A DNA stretch of 64,000 nucleotides from Gallionella sp. (GCA_028699065.1 JAQVVH010000001.1:950326-1014325), one strand, 5' to 3'. Shown: positions 33,413 through 42,860, counted from the stretch's first letter. Numbers and translations: made by a program. Notes: generated from the sequence alone by a model not told the origin.

Positions 33413-35137
33413 ATGAGTTTCACTCTGCATGGCATTGCGGTATCCAGCGGCATTGCCATCGGCCGTGCGCATCTGGTATCGCATACCTCGTTCGAGGTGT
33501 CGCATTACACGCTGCCCAAAAATCTGGTCGCCGACGAAGTTGCCCGCTTTGATGCTGCACTTCAGGCCGCCCGTGCGGAATTCGCAAATCTGCGCAGCCA
33601 TCCGCCGGCAATGGCCGCGGCTGAATTCGATACTTTCCTCGAATTGCACGAAATGATTCTCGCCGATACACAGATCAGCGTGGCGCCACGCGAGATGATC
33701 GAGCGCGAACAGTGCAACGCCGAATGGGCGCTGAAAATCCAGACCGACCAACTGGTCGCCCAGTTCGAGGAATTCGAGGATGCCTATTTGCGCGAGCGGC
33801 AGATGGATGTCCGGCAGGTGGCCGAACGTTTGCTCAAACATCTGGTGGGCCATCCCGGGCATCAGCCACCGGTTCGCCAGGATGTCGAAACCATACTCAT
33901 CGCGCATGACCTGAGTCCGGCCGACCTGATCCAGTTCAAGCCGCAGCAATTCGCCGCATTCGTGACGGATCTTGGCGGCGCCACCTCGCATACCGCCATC
34001 GTCGCACGCAGTCTGAACACGCCTTGCGTGGTGGGTTTGCACCATGCGCGGACGCTGGTGCGTGAAGATGATCTGCTCATTCTGGATGGTGAGCAGGGTG
34101 TGCTCATCGTCAATCCGGACAAGCATGTGCTGGCCGAATACCGGCTGCGCCAAAGCGAACGCGAACTGGAACGGAAGAAGCTCAAACGCTTGCGCACGGC
34201 GCGGGCCAACACTCTGGACGGCACGCCGATCGAGCTTCACGCCAACATCGAAAAGCCCGAGGATATTGCCGATGTCCGGGAAAACGGCGCCACAGGGGTG
34301 GGGCTGTTCCGCAGTGAATTCCTGTTCCTCAATCGCAATGACCTGCCGGGAGAAGAGGAGCAGTTCGAGGCTTATCGCGCGGCAGCCGAGGGTATGGATG
34401 GTCAGCCGGTGACGATCCGTACCTTTGATTTGGGGGCCGACAAACAGATCAAGGGCGCGGAACGTGTGGCCAGCAACCCGGCATTGGGACTGCGTGCGAT
34501 TCGCCTGTGTCTGGCCGAGCCGCAAATGTTTCGCTCCCAGCTGCGTGCACTGTTGCGTGCCAGCCACTACGGCAATATCAAGATTCTGATTCCCATGTTG
34601 TCGAGTGCGTCTGAAATCAACCAGACTCTGCAGTTCATTGATGCCACCAAGACGATGCTGGAAGCCGAGGGCATCCCCTTCGACCGCGATATAAAAGTCG
34701 GCGGGATGATCGAGATCCCGGCGGCCGCGCTCGCCCTTAATGTATTTACCAAAAAGCTCGACTTTTTGTCTATCGGCACCAACGATCTGATCCAGTACAC
34801 GCTGGCGATTGACCGTACCGACGAAGAAGTCGCGCATTTGTATGACCCACTGCACCCTGCCGTATTGCAATTGCTGTCCCACGTGATCGGCACCTGCAAC
34901 AAGCTGGGTGTGCCGGTGTCTTTGTGCGGTGAAATGGCCGGCGAGCTGCCCTACACCCGTCTGCTGCTGGGTTTCGGCCTGCGCCAGTTTTCGATGTTCT
35001 CGGCCCAGGTGCCGAGTATCAAGCAGCGTGTCCTGACCAGCAGCCTGTCGCAAGTGGCGCCGTTGACCCAGAAAATCCTGCGCGCGGACGACCCGATGAA
35101 AATCCGCGAACTGCTCGACCGATTGAACGGCGGTTAG
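33413..35137 (+). CDS. ptsI: PTS enzyme I (PEP-protein phosphotransferase)
   Basis: A 574-residue EI that takes phosphate from PEP and gives it to HPr. The N-terminal HPr-binding and phosphohistidine domain has GGATSHTAIVARSL with active His193. The C-terminal PEP-binding barrel has GVGLFRSEFLFLNR, IRTFDLGADKQ, FLSIGTNDLIQYTLAIDR and the active Cys in VSLCGEMAG. It begins 25 bp after ptsH with AGGAGAG upstream. The long open frame on the opposite strand is antisense to it and shows no family resemblance. Confidence 0.97.
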   Translation: MSFTLHGIAVSSGIAIGRAHLVSHTSFEVSHYTLPKNLVADEVARFDAALQAARAEFANLRSHPPAMAAAEFDTFLELHEMILADTQISVAPREMIEREQCNAEWALKIQTDQLVAQFEEFEDAYLRERQMDVRQVAERLLKHLVGHPGHQPPVRQDVETILIAHDLSPADLIQFKPQQFAAFVTDLGGATSHTAIVARSLNTPCVVGLHHARTLVREDDLLILDGEQGVLIVNPDKHVLAEYRLRQSERELERKKLKRLRTARANTLDGTPIELHANIEKPEDIADVRENGATGVGLFRSEFLFLNRNDLPGEEEQFEAYRAAAEGMDGQPVTIRTFDLGADKQIKGAERVASNPALGLRAIRLCLAEPQMFRSQLRALLRASHYGNIKILIPMLSSASEINQTLQFIDATKTMLEAEGIPFDRDIKVGGMIEIPAAALALNVFTKKLDFLSIGTNDLIQYTLAIDRTDEEVAHLYDPLHPAVLQLLSHVIGTCNKLGVPVSLCGEMAGELPYTRLLLGFGLRQFSMFSAQVPSIKQRVLTSSLSQVAPLTQKILRADDPMKIRELLDRLNGG

Positions 35138-35182
35138 ACGGGGGGCGATTGACAGCGCGGGCCAAAATCCGCGAAACTGCGC

Positions 35183-35238
35183 GCCAGTGCCGATTTGAGA
35201 TCAGCTTGCGGGGCACTTAAAAGATTCCAGCTAAAGCG
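35183..35238 (+). promoter_or_regulatory. SAM-II (SAM-alpha) riboswitch aptamer
   Basis: P1 is formed by GTGCC (35187-35191) and GGCAC (35212-35216). Between them are GATTTGAG and GCTTGCGG, and after P1 come TTAAA and AGCTAAAGC. This order, GAUUU, UUGC, UAAA, AGCUAAA, is the conserved core of the SAM-II pseudoknot. It directly precedes metX, the usual SAM-II target, and a terminator follows at 35244. Binding S-adenosylmethionine should lower metX expression. Confidence 0.88.
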
Positions 35239-35243
35239 AGGCA

Positions 35244-35280
35244 ACCCGTTTTGGCGCAAGCTGGACGGGTTTTGTTTTTT
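35244..35280 (+). terminator. Rho-independent terminator in the metX leader
   Basis: ACCCGT (35244-35249) pairs with ACGGGT (35265-35270), followed by TTTTGTTTTTT to 35280. It lies between the SAM-II-like aptamer and metX. It may be the expression platform of the riboswitch, or it may end ptsI transcription, or both. Confidence 0.85.
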
Positions 35281-35290
35281 GGGGGTGAAG

Positions 35291-36433
35291 TTGAACGCAG
35301 TGCACAGTCTGGGGGTCGTGACGCCGCAACGCATGCAGTTTGATGCGCCATTCGCTTGCGCGAGCGGCGCGCAGCTACCCGGCTTCGAGCTGGTTTATGA
35401 AACCTACGGGACGCTGAACGCCGATAAGTCCAACGCCATTCTGGTTTGCCATGCGCTCTCCGGTCATCACCATGTGGCGGGTTTGAGTTCTGAAGACCCG
35501 AAGAGCGCGGGTTGGTGGGACACCATGGTGGGCCCGGGCAAACCGGTGGATACCAACAAATTTTTTGTGATCGGCGTCAATAATCTGGGCGGTTGTCATG
35601 GCTCAACCGGCCCCGGTTCGCACAATCCGGCCAGCGGCCAGCCGTATGGTTCCAGCTTCCCGGTCGTTACCGTGGATGACTGGGTGGCTTCGCAGGCATT
35701 GCTTGCCGATCGGCTGGGGATACGCCAGTTTGCCGCCGTGATGGGCGGCAGTCTGGGCGGGATGCAGGCGATGCAGTGGGCGATCAATTTCCCGGAACGG
35801 GTACGCCACGTGCTGGCGATTGCCACGGCCCCCAGTTTGACGACCGAGAACATCGCGTTCAACGATGTTGCGCGCAATGCGATTTTGACCGATCCGGATT
35901 TTCATGGCGGGGATTTCTACCAGCACGGCGTGGTGCCCACGCGCGGTTTGCGTTTGGCCCGGATGCTGGGACACATCACTTATCTGTCCGATGATGCGAT
36001 GGCCGGCAAGTTTGGCCGCGGTTTGCGTTCCGGCGATTACCAGTATGGTTACGGCATCGAGTTCGAGGTTGAGTCCTACCTGCGCTATCAGGGCGACAAA
36101 TTTGCCGCTTATTTTGATGCGAATACCTATTTACTGATGACCAAGGCGCTGGATTATTTCGATCCGGCGCGCCTGGCCGGGGGCAGTTTGCGCCGGGCGT
36201 TTGCGCCGGTGAGCGCGGATTTTCTGGTGGTGTCGTTTTCCAGTGACTGGCGCTTCTCGCCGCAGCGCTCGCGCCAAATCGTACAGGCCCTGCTACATAA
36301 CGGCCGCAATGTCAGCTACAGCGAAATCACCTCCACGCATGGTCATGATTCTTTCCTGATGGAAAATCCGCACTATTTCGATGTCGTGCGCAGTTACCTT
36401 AACAACGTTGCCGCAGAAGGAGCGCGCCCATGA
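35291..36433 (+). CDS. metX: homoserine O-acyltransferase (MetX)
   Basis: A 380-residue alpha/beta hydrolase that acylates homoserine with acetyl- or succinyl-CoA in methionine synthesis; which donor cannot be told from sequence alone. The nucleophile Ser is in [13 protein letters not shown], the Asp in FSSDWRFSP and the His in [11 protein letters not shown]. The start is uncertain: GTG 35285, TTG 35291 or GTG 35300. TTG 35291 follows GGGGG and gives a family-like N-terminus before GVVTPQ. Controlled by the SAM-II-like leader. It overlaps metW by 4 bp. Confidence 0.94.
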   Translation: MNAVHSLGVVTPQRMQFDAPFACASGAQLPGFELVYETYGTLNADKSNAILVCHALSGHHHVAGLSSEDPKSAGWWDTMVGPGKPVDTNKFFVIGVNNLGGCHGSTGPGSHNPASGQPYGSSFPVVTVDDWVASQALLADRLGIRQFAAVMGGSLGGMQAMQWAINFPERVRHVLAIATAPSLTTENIAFNDVARNAILTDPDFHGGDFYQHGVVPTRGLRLARMLGHITYLSDDAMAGKFGRGLRSGDYQYGYGIEFEVESYLRYQGDKFAAYFDANTYLLMTKALDYFDPARLAGGSLRRAFAPVSADFLVVSFSSDWRFSPQRSRQIVQALLHNGRNVSYSEITSTHGHDSFLMENPHYFDVVRSYLNNVAAEGARP

Positions 36434-37041
36434 GTCGCCCATTGAGCCTGCTTGCGGAGGAAAGGCCCGATTTTGCCGCCATCGCCCGCTGGATTCCGGC
36501 CAACGCCAGGGTGCTTGATCTGGGTTGTGGTGACGGCAGCCTGCTGCGTTACCTTAAAGAGGTCCGTGCAGTGCGGGGTTACGGGGTGGAAATCAGCGAC
36601 GCGGATATCGTGTCCTGTATCGCCAACGGTCTGAATGTGATCCAGAACGATCTGGAGTCTGGGCTCGCCGATTTCGAAGACAACGCGTTTGATTTCGTTA
36701 TTCTGTCGCAAACGTTGCAGGCTACCCGCCACACCGCCCAGCTGGTTCGGGAGATGTTGCGGGTGGGGCAGCAGGGCATCGTGAGTTTCCCGAATTTTGG
36801 GCATTGGAAAAATCGCCTCAGCATCCTGAATGGCCGTATGCCGATCTCGCCCGAACTGCCGTACCAGTGGTACGACACCCCGAATGTGCATCTTTGTACG
36901 CTGCATGATTTCGAGGCCTTCTGCCGCGAACATCGCATCGAAATTCTCGACCGGCGAGTCATGGGTGGCGGCCGTGAGGTGAGCGTGTTGCCCAACGTGT
37001 TCGGCAGCACGGCGGTATATCGCTTCAGGCGCCAGGCATGA
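36430..37041 (+). CDS. metW: methionine biosynthesis protein MetW
   Basis: A 203-residue class I SAM-dependent methyltransferase-fold protein: motif I is [16 protein letters not shown] (about 29-44), and [24 protein letters not shown] and [13 protein letters not shown] are MetW signatures. MetW genes follow metX in many proteobacteria and are needed for full methionine synthesis; the reaction is not established. Coupled to metX and ampG by 4-bp overlaps. Confidence 0.94.
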   Translation: MSRPLSLLAEERPDFAAIARWIPANARVLDLGCGDGSLLRYLKEVRAVRGYGVEISDADIVSCIANGLNVIQNDLESGLADFEDNAFDFVILSQTLQATRHTAQLVREMLRVGQQGIVSFPNFGHWKNRLSILNGRMPISPELPYQWYDTPNVHLCTLHDFEAFCREHRIEILDRRVMGGGREVSVLPNVFGSTAVYRFRRQA

Positions 37042-38291
37042 GCATTTTTGCCCAGCTGTTTACACGGCGCATGCTGATCTGCGTCTTTACCGGCTTTGCC
37101 TCAGGATTGCCGCTGTACCTGCTGTTCAACCTCGTGCCGGCCTGGCTGCGCAGCGAGCAGGTTGACCTCAAGACCATCGGCCTGTTTGCGCTGATCCAGT
37201 TTCCCTACACCTGGAAATTTCTCTGGTCGCCCCTGCTCGATCGCTATGTGGTTCCCCTGCTCGGCCGTCGCCGCGGCTGGATGGCGCTGACCCAAGTTGG
37301 TCTGCTGGCCGTTATCGCATGGATGGGCGGCTTTTCGCCGACCAATGATTTGGCGACGATCGCCTGGATTTGCACCCTGTTGGCGGTGTTGAGCGCCACC
37401 CAGGACATTGTGCTGGATGCCTACCGGCGTGAGTTGTTGTCGGACGCCGAGCTGGGGCTGGGTAATGCCGTTCACGTGAATGCCTATCGTATTGCGGGGC
37501 TGGTGCCCGGCTCGCTGTCGCTGATTCTGGCGGACCATTTTGCCTGGGATACCGTGTTCATGATTACGGCGCTGTTCATGCTGCCGGGCCTGATCATGAC
37601 GCTGATGGTGAACGAGCCCCAATCCGCGACTGCACCCAAGACGTTGCGCGCAGCCGTGGTCGAACCGTTCCGCGAATTTACCCAGCGCCAGGGTTGGCGC
37701 AGCGCGCTGCTGATCCTTGCTTTTCTGCTTTTCTATAAGCTGGGCGACAGCATGTGTACCGCGTTGGCCACGCCGTTTTATCTGGACATGGGGTACTCCA
37801 AATCCGATATCGGCCTGATTGCCAAAAATGCCGGGCTGTGGCCATCGGTCATTGGCGGCATGCTGGGCGGACTGTGGATGGTGAAAATCGGCATCAATCG
37901 TGCGCTCTGGCTGTTTGGTGTGGTGCAGGTGGTTTCGATTTTCGGTTTTGCCTGGCTGGCTTCGATGGGGGCGCATACCGAAATTGGCGCATTGGAGCGC
38001 AGCCAGCTCGCGATAGTCATCGGGCTGGAAGCGTTGGGCGTGGGCTTGGGCACGGTAGCCTTTGTGGCCTTTATTGCACGGACAACCCACCCCGCCTATA
38101 CCGCCACACAATTTGCATTATTTACGAGCCTCATGGCGATCCCGCGCACTTTTGCCAATGCCGCAACAGGCTGGCTCGTCGAATCCATGGGCTGGGCCAA
38201 TTTCTTTTTTCTGTGCGCCATTCTGGCGATTCCCGGCATGCTGCTGCTATTTAAGGTGGCGCCCTGGCACGAAAAGGTTGCTGCACACTAG
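37038..38291 (+). CDS. ampG: AmpG family muropeptide permease
   Basis: A 417-residue major facilitator with about 12 hydrophobic helices. FTGFASGLPLYLLFNLVPAWL and PYTWKFLWSPLLDRYVVPLLGRRRGWM near the N-terminus, and LSATQDIVLDAYRRELL, are AmpG signatures. AmpG imports GlcNAc-anhydroMurNAc peptides for cell-wall recycling. It is slightly shorter than enterobacterial AmpG. It overlaps metW by 4 bp, so it may be co-transcribed with the SAM-regulated genes, an unexpected pairing. It fits functionally with amgK/murU at 55.7-57.4 kb. Confidence 0.92.
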   Translation: MSIFAQLFTRRMLICVFTGFASGLPLYLLFNLVPAWLRSEQVDLKTIGLFALIQFPYTWKFLWSPLLDRYVVPLLGRRRGWMALTQVGLLAVIAWMGGFSPTNDLATIAWICTLLAVLSATQDIVLDAYRRELLSDAELGLGNAVHVNAYRIAGLVPGSLSLILADHFAWDTVFMITALFMLPGLIMTLMVNEPQSATAPKTLRAAVVEPFREFTQRQGWRSALLILAFLLFYKLGDSMCTALATPFYLDMGYSKSDIGLIAKNAGLWPSVIGGMLGGLWMVKIGINRALWLFGVVQVVSIFGFAWLASMGAHTEIGALERSQLAIVIGLEALGVGLGTVAFVAFIARTTHPAYTATQFALFTSLMAIPRTFANAATGWLVESMGWANFFFLCAILAIPGMLLLFKVAPWHEKVAAH

Positions 38292-38299
38292 CCTTCCCC

Positions 38300-39886
38300 A
38301 TGCCTCGGGTCCAAAATGCCCGCATGAACTCTGAGGCCGAATATGCCGATCGTCAGCGCCTGATCGCCGCACTGGGCGAACCTCAGTGCTACCCGCATCC
38401 TGCCAGGCGTGTGCGATTGATCGAAACCCATATTTCCTGGGTGCTGTTGGCGGGCCGGCATGTCTACAAAATCAAGAAACCCCTGGCACTCGGATTTCTG
38501 GATTTCTCCACGCTGGAAATGCGTAGATATTACTGCGACGAAGAATTCCGCCTGAACCGCCGTCTCGCACCCGGTTTGTATCTCGGAACAGTTTCTGTGG
38601 GTGGGGATTTTGATCACCCCAAAATCGGGGCGCAACCTGCCATCGAATATGCCGTAAAGATGCGGCGGTTTTCCGCGAACTGCCTGATGGATCGGCAACT
38701 TGCGTGCGGGGAAATTACGCCGCAGCATATCGACAGTCTCGCCGCAACCCTCGCGCAATTTCATGCGGCGCTCCCCACGGCCAGTGACTCGTCGTTGGGT
38801 AGTTTCGCGGCGGTTCGCGCGGCAGTGATGCAGAACTTCGAACAGTTGCAGGTATATACCGGCGTGACAGAACTTAAGGCTGAAACCGAGGCCGAACTTG
38901 CGGCGCGTGCGCCTGTTTTCGAGCGCCGCCGTGCGGCGGGTTGCGTGCGCGAATGCCATGGGGATTTGCATCTTGGTAACATTGCACTGATAGACAATGT
39001 GCCGGTCCCGTTCGACGGGATCGAGTTCAATCCGGCACTGCGCTGGATCGACGTAATGGACGAGATTGCCTTCCCGGTGATGGATCTGATGCATCGCGGC
39101 CGTGCCGATTTCGCCTGGCGACTGCTGAACTGCTATCTTGAAACAACGGGAGACTACGGTGGCATGGCGGTGCTGCGCTTATATATTGCCTATCGCGCCA
39201 CGGTGCGCGCAAAAGTCGCCATGATTCGTGCTGAGCAACCCGGCCTGAAGCCGCGTGCAAAAAATATTTTGCGGCGTGCCGGCCAAAGCTATCTCGATTT
39301 TGCGCTTGGCTGCCTGGCGAAGCCTCAGCCCGCGCTGATCATAATGCATGGCTTGCCCGGTTCCGGAAAATCCACTTTTGCGCAGGCCGCGCTCGAACAT
39401 CTCGGCGCTATTCGTATTCGTTCCGATATCGAGCGCAAGCGATTGTTCGGTCTGGCGTCGCTTGATGACAGCCGCCAGATTCTAGGCACAGGCGCGCTGT
39501 ATACGTCCGAGGCAACCGTTCGCACTTACGCCCGCCTGGCAGAACTTGCAGACTGCTTGCTGGCAAGCGGTTGTCGCGTGATTGTGGATGCGGCTTTTCT
39601 GCGTCGTGAGGAACGCGAGATATTCCGCCAATTGGCGATGGGCATGCGTGTGCCTTTCATTATTGCCGACATGACAGCAGACATGCGTGTGCTGCGCGCG
39701 CGCGTCCACTTGCGTCAGGAGCGCAGACAGGATGCTTCAGAAGCCGATGTTGCCGTACTGGAAAAACTCGCTCAGGCGCAAGAGCCGCTTGCTCCGGAAG
39801 AGCGGGCCATGGTCCTCGAATACACGGACAACGCAAGTTTTTGGCACGCGCTGGAGCAGCGTTTGGCCGAGGCTGCGCCGCGCTAA
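38300..39886 (+). CDS. fused kinase-like (COG2187) and P-loop (COG0645) protein
   Basis: A 528-residue two-domain protein. The N-terminal half (about 20-330) is an aminoglycoside phosphotransferase-like fold: VYKIKKPLALGFLDFSTLE and the catalytic-loop equivalent CHGDLHLGNIAL with FDGIEFNPALRWIDV. The C-terminal half (about 340-510) is a P-loop kinase domain: MHGLPGSGKSTFAQ, RSDIERKRLFG and VIVDAAFLRREER. Substrates are unknown, and this fusion is common in proteobacteria. The start is ATG 38300 or 38324; neither has a good ribosome-binding site. It converges on argA with a 4-bp overlap of the two 3' ends. Confidence 0.88.
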   Translation: MPRVQNARMNSEAEYADRQRLIAALGEPQCYPHPARRVRLIETHISWVLLAGRHVYKIKKPLALGFLDFSTLEMRRYYCDEEFRLNRRLAPGLYLGTVSVGGDFDHPKIGAQPAIEYAVKMRRFSANCLMDRQLACGEITPQHIDSLAATLAQFHAALPTASDSSLGSFAAVRAAVMQNFEQLQVYTGVTELKAETEAELAARAPVFERRRAAGCVRECHGDLHLGNIALIDNVPVPFDGIEFNPALRWIDVMDEIAFPVMDLMHRGRADFAWRLLNCYLETTGDYGGMAVLRLYIAYRATVRAKVAMIRAEQPGLKPRAKNILRRAGQSYLDFALGCLAKPQPALIIMHGLPGSGKSTFAQAALEHLGAIRIRSDIERKRLFGLASLDDSRQILGTGALYTSEATVRTYARLAELADCLLASGCRVIVDAAFLRREEREIFRQLAMGMRVPFIIADMTADMRVLRARVHLRQERRQDASEADVAVLEKLAQAQEPLAPEERAMVLEYTDNASFWHALEQRLAEAAPR

Positions 39887-41205
39887 ATTTTGCGCTCGAA
39901 CACCTTGGATTTTCGCTGGTAGTTGTACAGCGATTTTTTCTGGGCGGGTAGCGCGGCCACAGTGCTTTCGCCAAATCCGCGCTCGATAAACCAGTGCGCC
40001 GTGCGGGTGGTAAGCACAAAAAGTTTCTTCATGCCCTGCCCTTTGGCCAGCGCCATCATGTGGTTGAGAATTGCCTCGCCATAACCCCGGTCGCGGTAGA
40101 GCGGATCCACGGCAAGGCAGGCGAGCTCGGCCGCGGCCTCATCCGGGAAGCGGTACAACGCGGCGCAGCCGATGATGCGGTGATCGTGCTCCAGTATTTC
40201 AAAACGTTTGATTTCCCGTTCCAGTAATTCGCGCGAACGGCGCACAAGAACGCCGCTTTCTTCAAGCGGCCGCAGCAGCTCGAGAATGCCGCCGATGTCC
40301 TCGATCGTCGCGGCGCGCAGGGTATTGAGTGTGCTCTCCACGACCATGGTGCCGATGCCGTCATCGCTGAACAGCTCCTGCAGCACGGCGCCATCCGCAT
40401 GCCGGCTGATGAGGTGCGTGCGCGCAACGCCCGCTTCGCAGGCCCGCATAGCGCAAGGCAGAAACAGCGCAATGTCATCGGGGAGTTTGCGTTTTTGCGT
40501 CAATACCTGCTGTGCCTGGGCAATGGTCAATTCCTTGAGCAGCTGACGCTTGCTGTCAGTGACGCCGTCGGTGTCCATCAGGAATACCAGTTTGTCGGCA
40601 TCGAGCGCGATGGCCGTTGCCGTGGCAACATCTTCCAGCGTGAGATTGAACACTTCACCGGTGGGCGAATAACCCAGTGGTGAGAGCAGCACGACCTCGC
40701 CAAAATCCATGCGATCGTTCAGGGCGGCGGTGTCCACCTTGCGCACGCTGCCGGTGTGCATCAAATCCACACCGTTGATGACGCCGATCGGCTGTGCAGT
40801 GATGAAATTGCCGCCCGCGACCCGAATATCCGCATTAGCCATGGGAGAGTTTGCGAGACCCATCGACAACAGCGCCTCAATTTCCACGCGGACGCGCCCG
40901 ACCGCCTCTTTCACACATTGCATTGTTTCAGCGTCGGTCATGCGAATGCCCTGGTGATAGGTGTCATCGAGTTGGTTTTTTGCCAAATGCTGTTCGATTT
41001 GCGGGCGTGCTCCGTGGACCAGTACGAGACGGATGCCGAGCGCAGCGAGCAGGTTGAAATCGTGGGTCAGCTCGACGAATTTGCCGTCCGCAACGACCTC
41101 GCCGCCAAAGGCAATGACAAAAGTTTTGCCGCGAAAGGCGTTGATATAAGGCGCGACTGAGCGGAACCAGGCAACAAAATCGGCGGGGGCAGCGCTGGCA
41201 GGCAT
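39883..41205 (-). CDS. argA: amino-acid N-acetyltransferase (N-acetylglutamate synthase)
   Basis: A 440-residue ArgA for the first step of arginine synthesis: glutamate plus acetyl-CoA to N-acetylglutamate. The N-terminal amino-acid-kinase-like domain (about 20-285) has FVIAFGGEVVAD, LVLVHGARPQIEQ and the family-specific LLSPLGYSPTGEVFNL. The C-terminal GNAT domain has AELACLAVDPLYRDRGYGEAIL and RTAHWFIERGFGES. Normally feedback-inhibited by arginine through the kinase-like domain. It lies downstream of the tautomerase gene on the minus strand. Confidence 0.96.
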   Translation of the reverse strand: MPASAAPADFVAWFRSVAPYINAFRGKTFVIAFGGEVVADGKFVELTHDFNLLAALGIRLVLVHGARPQIEQHLAKNQLDDTYHQGIRMTDAETMQCVKEAVGRVRVEIEALLSMGLANSPMANADIRVAGGNFITAQPIGVINGVDLMHTGSVRKVDTAALNDRMDFGEVVLLSPLGYSPTGEVFNLTLEDVATATAIALDADKLVFLMDTDGVTDSKRQLLKELTIAQAQQVLTQKRKLPDDIALFLPCAMRACEAGVARTHLISRHADGAVLQELFSDDGIGTMVVESTLNTLRAATIEDIGGILELLRPLEESGVLVRRSRELLEREIKRFEILEHDHRIIGCAALYRFPDEAAAELACLAVDPLYRDRGYGEAILNHMMALAKGQGMKKLFVLTTRTAHWFIERGFGESTVAALPAQKKSLYNYQRKSKVFERKI

Positions 41206-41243
41206 GGGGTGTCTCCCTGTTTTAATGTGCGAATGATGCCGCG

Positions 41244-41429
41244 CTATTCCTCATCCAGCAACTTTCCTGCGATAGCCCAGTTTTCGTCGGGCAGTTCATC
41301 GAAGGCGATGTAGGTGTAGGACGCGGGTTTGTGGGCGATGCGTTCCAGCGTGTCGGTGATTTCGGCGGCGATCTGCTGTTTTTGTTCGCGGGTCAGGATT
41401 CCGGCAATACGAATGTTCACATAGGGCAT
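41244..41429 (-). CDS. 4-oxalocrotonate tautomerase family protein
   Basis: A 61-residue protein of the small tautomerase fold. Pro2 becomes the N-terminal catalytic base after Met removal (MPYVNIRIAG), followed by LTREQKQQIAAEITDTLERI. Its length equals classical 4-OT monomers, which form hexamers. The substrate is unknown. TAAGGAAATCTC upstream of the ATG is a good ribosome-binding site. It lies between rsmE and argA, all on the minus strand. Confidence 0.88.
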   Translation of the reverse strand: MPYVNIRIAGILTREQKQQIAAEITDTLERIAHKPASYTYIAFDELPDENWAIAGKLLDEE

Positions 41430-41438
41430 GAGATTTCC

Positions 41439-42173
41439 TTAAAGATTGAAGTCGCCCCAGCGGATTTGCGCCGCGGTGAGACCTGCGATGGCGGCGGTTT
41501 CGGTACGCAGTATGCGCGGACCTAGCCGTACCGGCGTGAAACCGGACTGCAGAATGGTGTCGCACTCCGCCGCGCTGAACCCACCTTCCGGTCCGACCAG
41601 CAGCGCGACCCCCGCACTCGGCGGCGACAGGTGGTTGAGTGTCGTATTGCCCTCCGGGAGCAGCGCCAGCCGAACTTCCGGTGCGGATTGCATCCGACGC
41701 AACCAGACCATCATCTCAACCGGGGAATGGATCAGGGGAAGACGATTGCGGCCGCACTGTTCGCAGGCTGAAATGGCAACCTGCTGCCAGTGCTCCAGGC
41801 GTTTGATCGCACGTTCCGGCGTGAGGCGTGCGACGCTGCGTTCGGTATCCAGCGGCTGGATTTCAGTGACGCCCAGCTCGGTGGCTTTTTGCACGATCCA
41901 ATCCATTTTTTCGCTGCTGCAGAGCGCTTGCGCCAGGACGGTGCGCAGGGGTGATTCGCGCTCGCTTTCAAGTTCGGTGAGCTGGTCAACAATTACCCGC
42001 TTCCCGCCTGTTTCGGTAATGATGCCAAGGCATTCCCGCCCTTCCCCGTCGAACAGATGAATGTGCGCGCCCTCACGCAAGCGCAGAACACGGATGGCGT
42101 GGTGGGCGGCGCCGGACGGCAACTCAAAACGGCCGCTGGCGGGCAGTGGTGGTGGGCAGTAGAAACGCGGCAT
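41439..42173 (-). CDS. rsmE: 16S rRNA m3U1498 methyltransferase
   Basis: A 244-residue SPOUT-class methyltransferase. The N-terminal PUA-like domain (1-70) has HHAIRVLRLREG. The C-terminal knotted domain has QALCSSEKMDWIVQKATELGVTEIQP, EQCGRNRLP and VGPEGGFSAAECD, the SAM-binding trefoil loop. It methylates N3 of U1498 in the 30S decoding region. Divergent from the thioredoxin-fold gene; first gene of rsmE-tautomerase-argA. Confidence 0.96.
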   Translation of the reverse strand: MPRFYCPPPLPASGRFELPSGAAHHAIRVLRLREGAHIHLFDGEGRECLGIITETGGKRVIVDQLTELESERESPLRTVLAQALCSSEKMDWIVQKATELGVTEIQPLDTERSVARLTPERAIKRLEHWQQVAISACEQCGRNRLPLIHSPVEMMVWLRRMQSAPEVRLALLPEGNTTLNHLSPPSAGVALLVGPEGGFSAAECDTILQSGFTPVRLGPRILRTETAAIAGLTAAQIRWGDFNL

Positions 42174-42240
42174 GGCAGGGGTTTGTGGTTATGTCGGCGT
42201 GATAATATATCGCTCCGGATTTGTTGTGAGGAAAATTCAG

Positions 42241-42798
42241 ATGGTCAGTTTGCAACCGCCCTTGTGCGATTTTGGCTGGGAAGCGCCGGATTTTGATTTG
42301 CCCGGTGTGGACGGCAAGCGTTATACGCTTGAATCGGCGCGCGGTCCCAACGGTCTGCTGGTAATGTTCATTTGCAACCACTGCCCCTATGTGAAGTCCG
42401 TGCGCGACCGCATCATTCGCGACACCCGCGAATTGCGGCAATACGGTATCAACAGCATTGCGATTATGTCCAACGATCCGGCTGAATATGAGGAGGATTC
42501 GTTCGACAACATGGTGCAAGTGGCGCGCGAGTTCGACTATTCCTTCCCTTATGTGTGGGACGAAACCCAGCAAGTGGCCAAGCGATATGATGCTGTCTGT
42601 ACCCCGGATTTCTTCGGCTTTAATGCGCGTCTCGAGTTGCAATACCGTGGTCGATTGGATGCTTCCCGTAAACAGGCTGTGCCGGACGCCGAGCGCGATC
42701 TATTTCACGCCATGGTTCAGGTTGCGCAAACGGGCCAGGGGCCGCGCGAGCAGTTCTCCAGCATGGGCTGCTCGATCAAGTGGAAGGATGCAGCGTAA
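42241..42798 (+). CDS. thioredoxin-fold (redoxin) protein
   Basis: A 185-residue peroxiredoxin/thioredoxin-like protein. APDFDLPGVDGKRYTLESARG is the AhpC/TSA entry, and MFICNHCPYVKSVRDRI contains a CxxC (CNHC) where redoxins have their active site. SNDPAEYEEDSFDNM and FGFNARLELQYRGRLD are typical of this 'redoxin domain' subgroup. No signal peptide with the ATG at 42241, which follows GAGGAAA; cytoplasmic thiol reduction or peroxide removal is plausible, the exact substrate unknown. It ends 62 bp before trkA. Confidence 0.88.
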   Translation: MVSLQPPLCDFGWEAPDFDLPGVDGKRYTLESARGPNGLLVMFICNHCPYVKSVRDRIIRDTRELRQYGINSIAIMSNDPAEYEEDSFDNMVQVAREFDYSFPYVWDETQQVAKRYDAVCTPDFFGFNARLELQYRGRLDASRKQAVPDAERDLFHAMVQVAQTGQGPREQFSSMGCSIKWKDAA

Positions 42799-42860
42799 CG
42801 GCGATAGCCGTTGATTCGGACGAACCGGGACGTTGCCCGGCAATTGGGGTAGGGGGCTGA

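Noticed and set aside
33401-35053. 550-codon open frame on the minus strand opposite ptsI
   Set aside because: Antisense shadow of a confidently identified gene; its product is rich in His, Gln and Arg with no family resemblance. The same reasoning removes 9157-10434 (opposite ppdK), 37101-38111 (opposite ampG) and 42717-43970 (opposite trkA).
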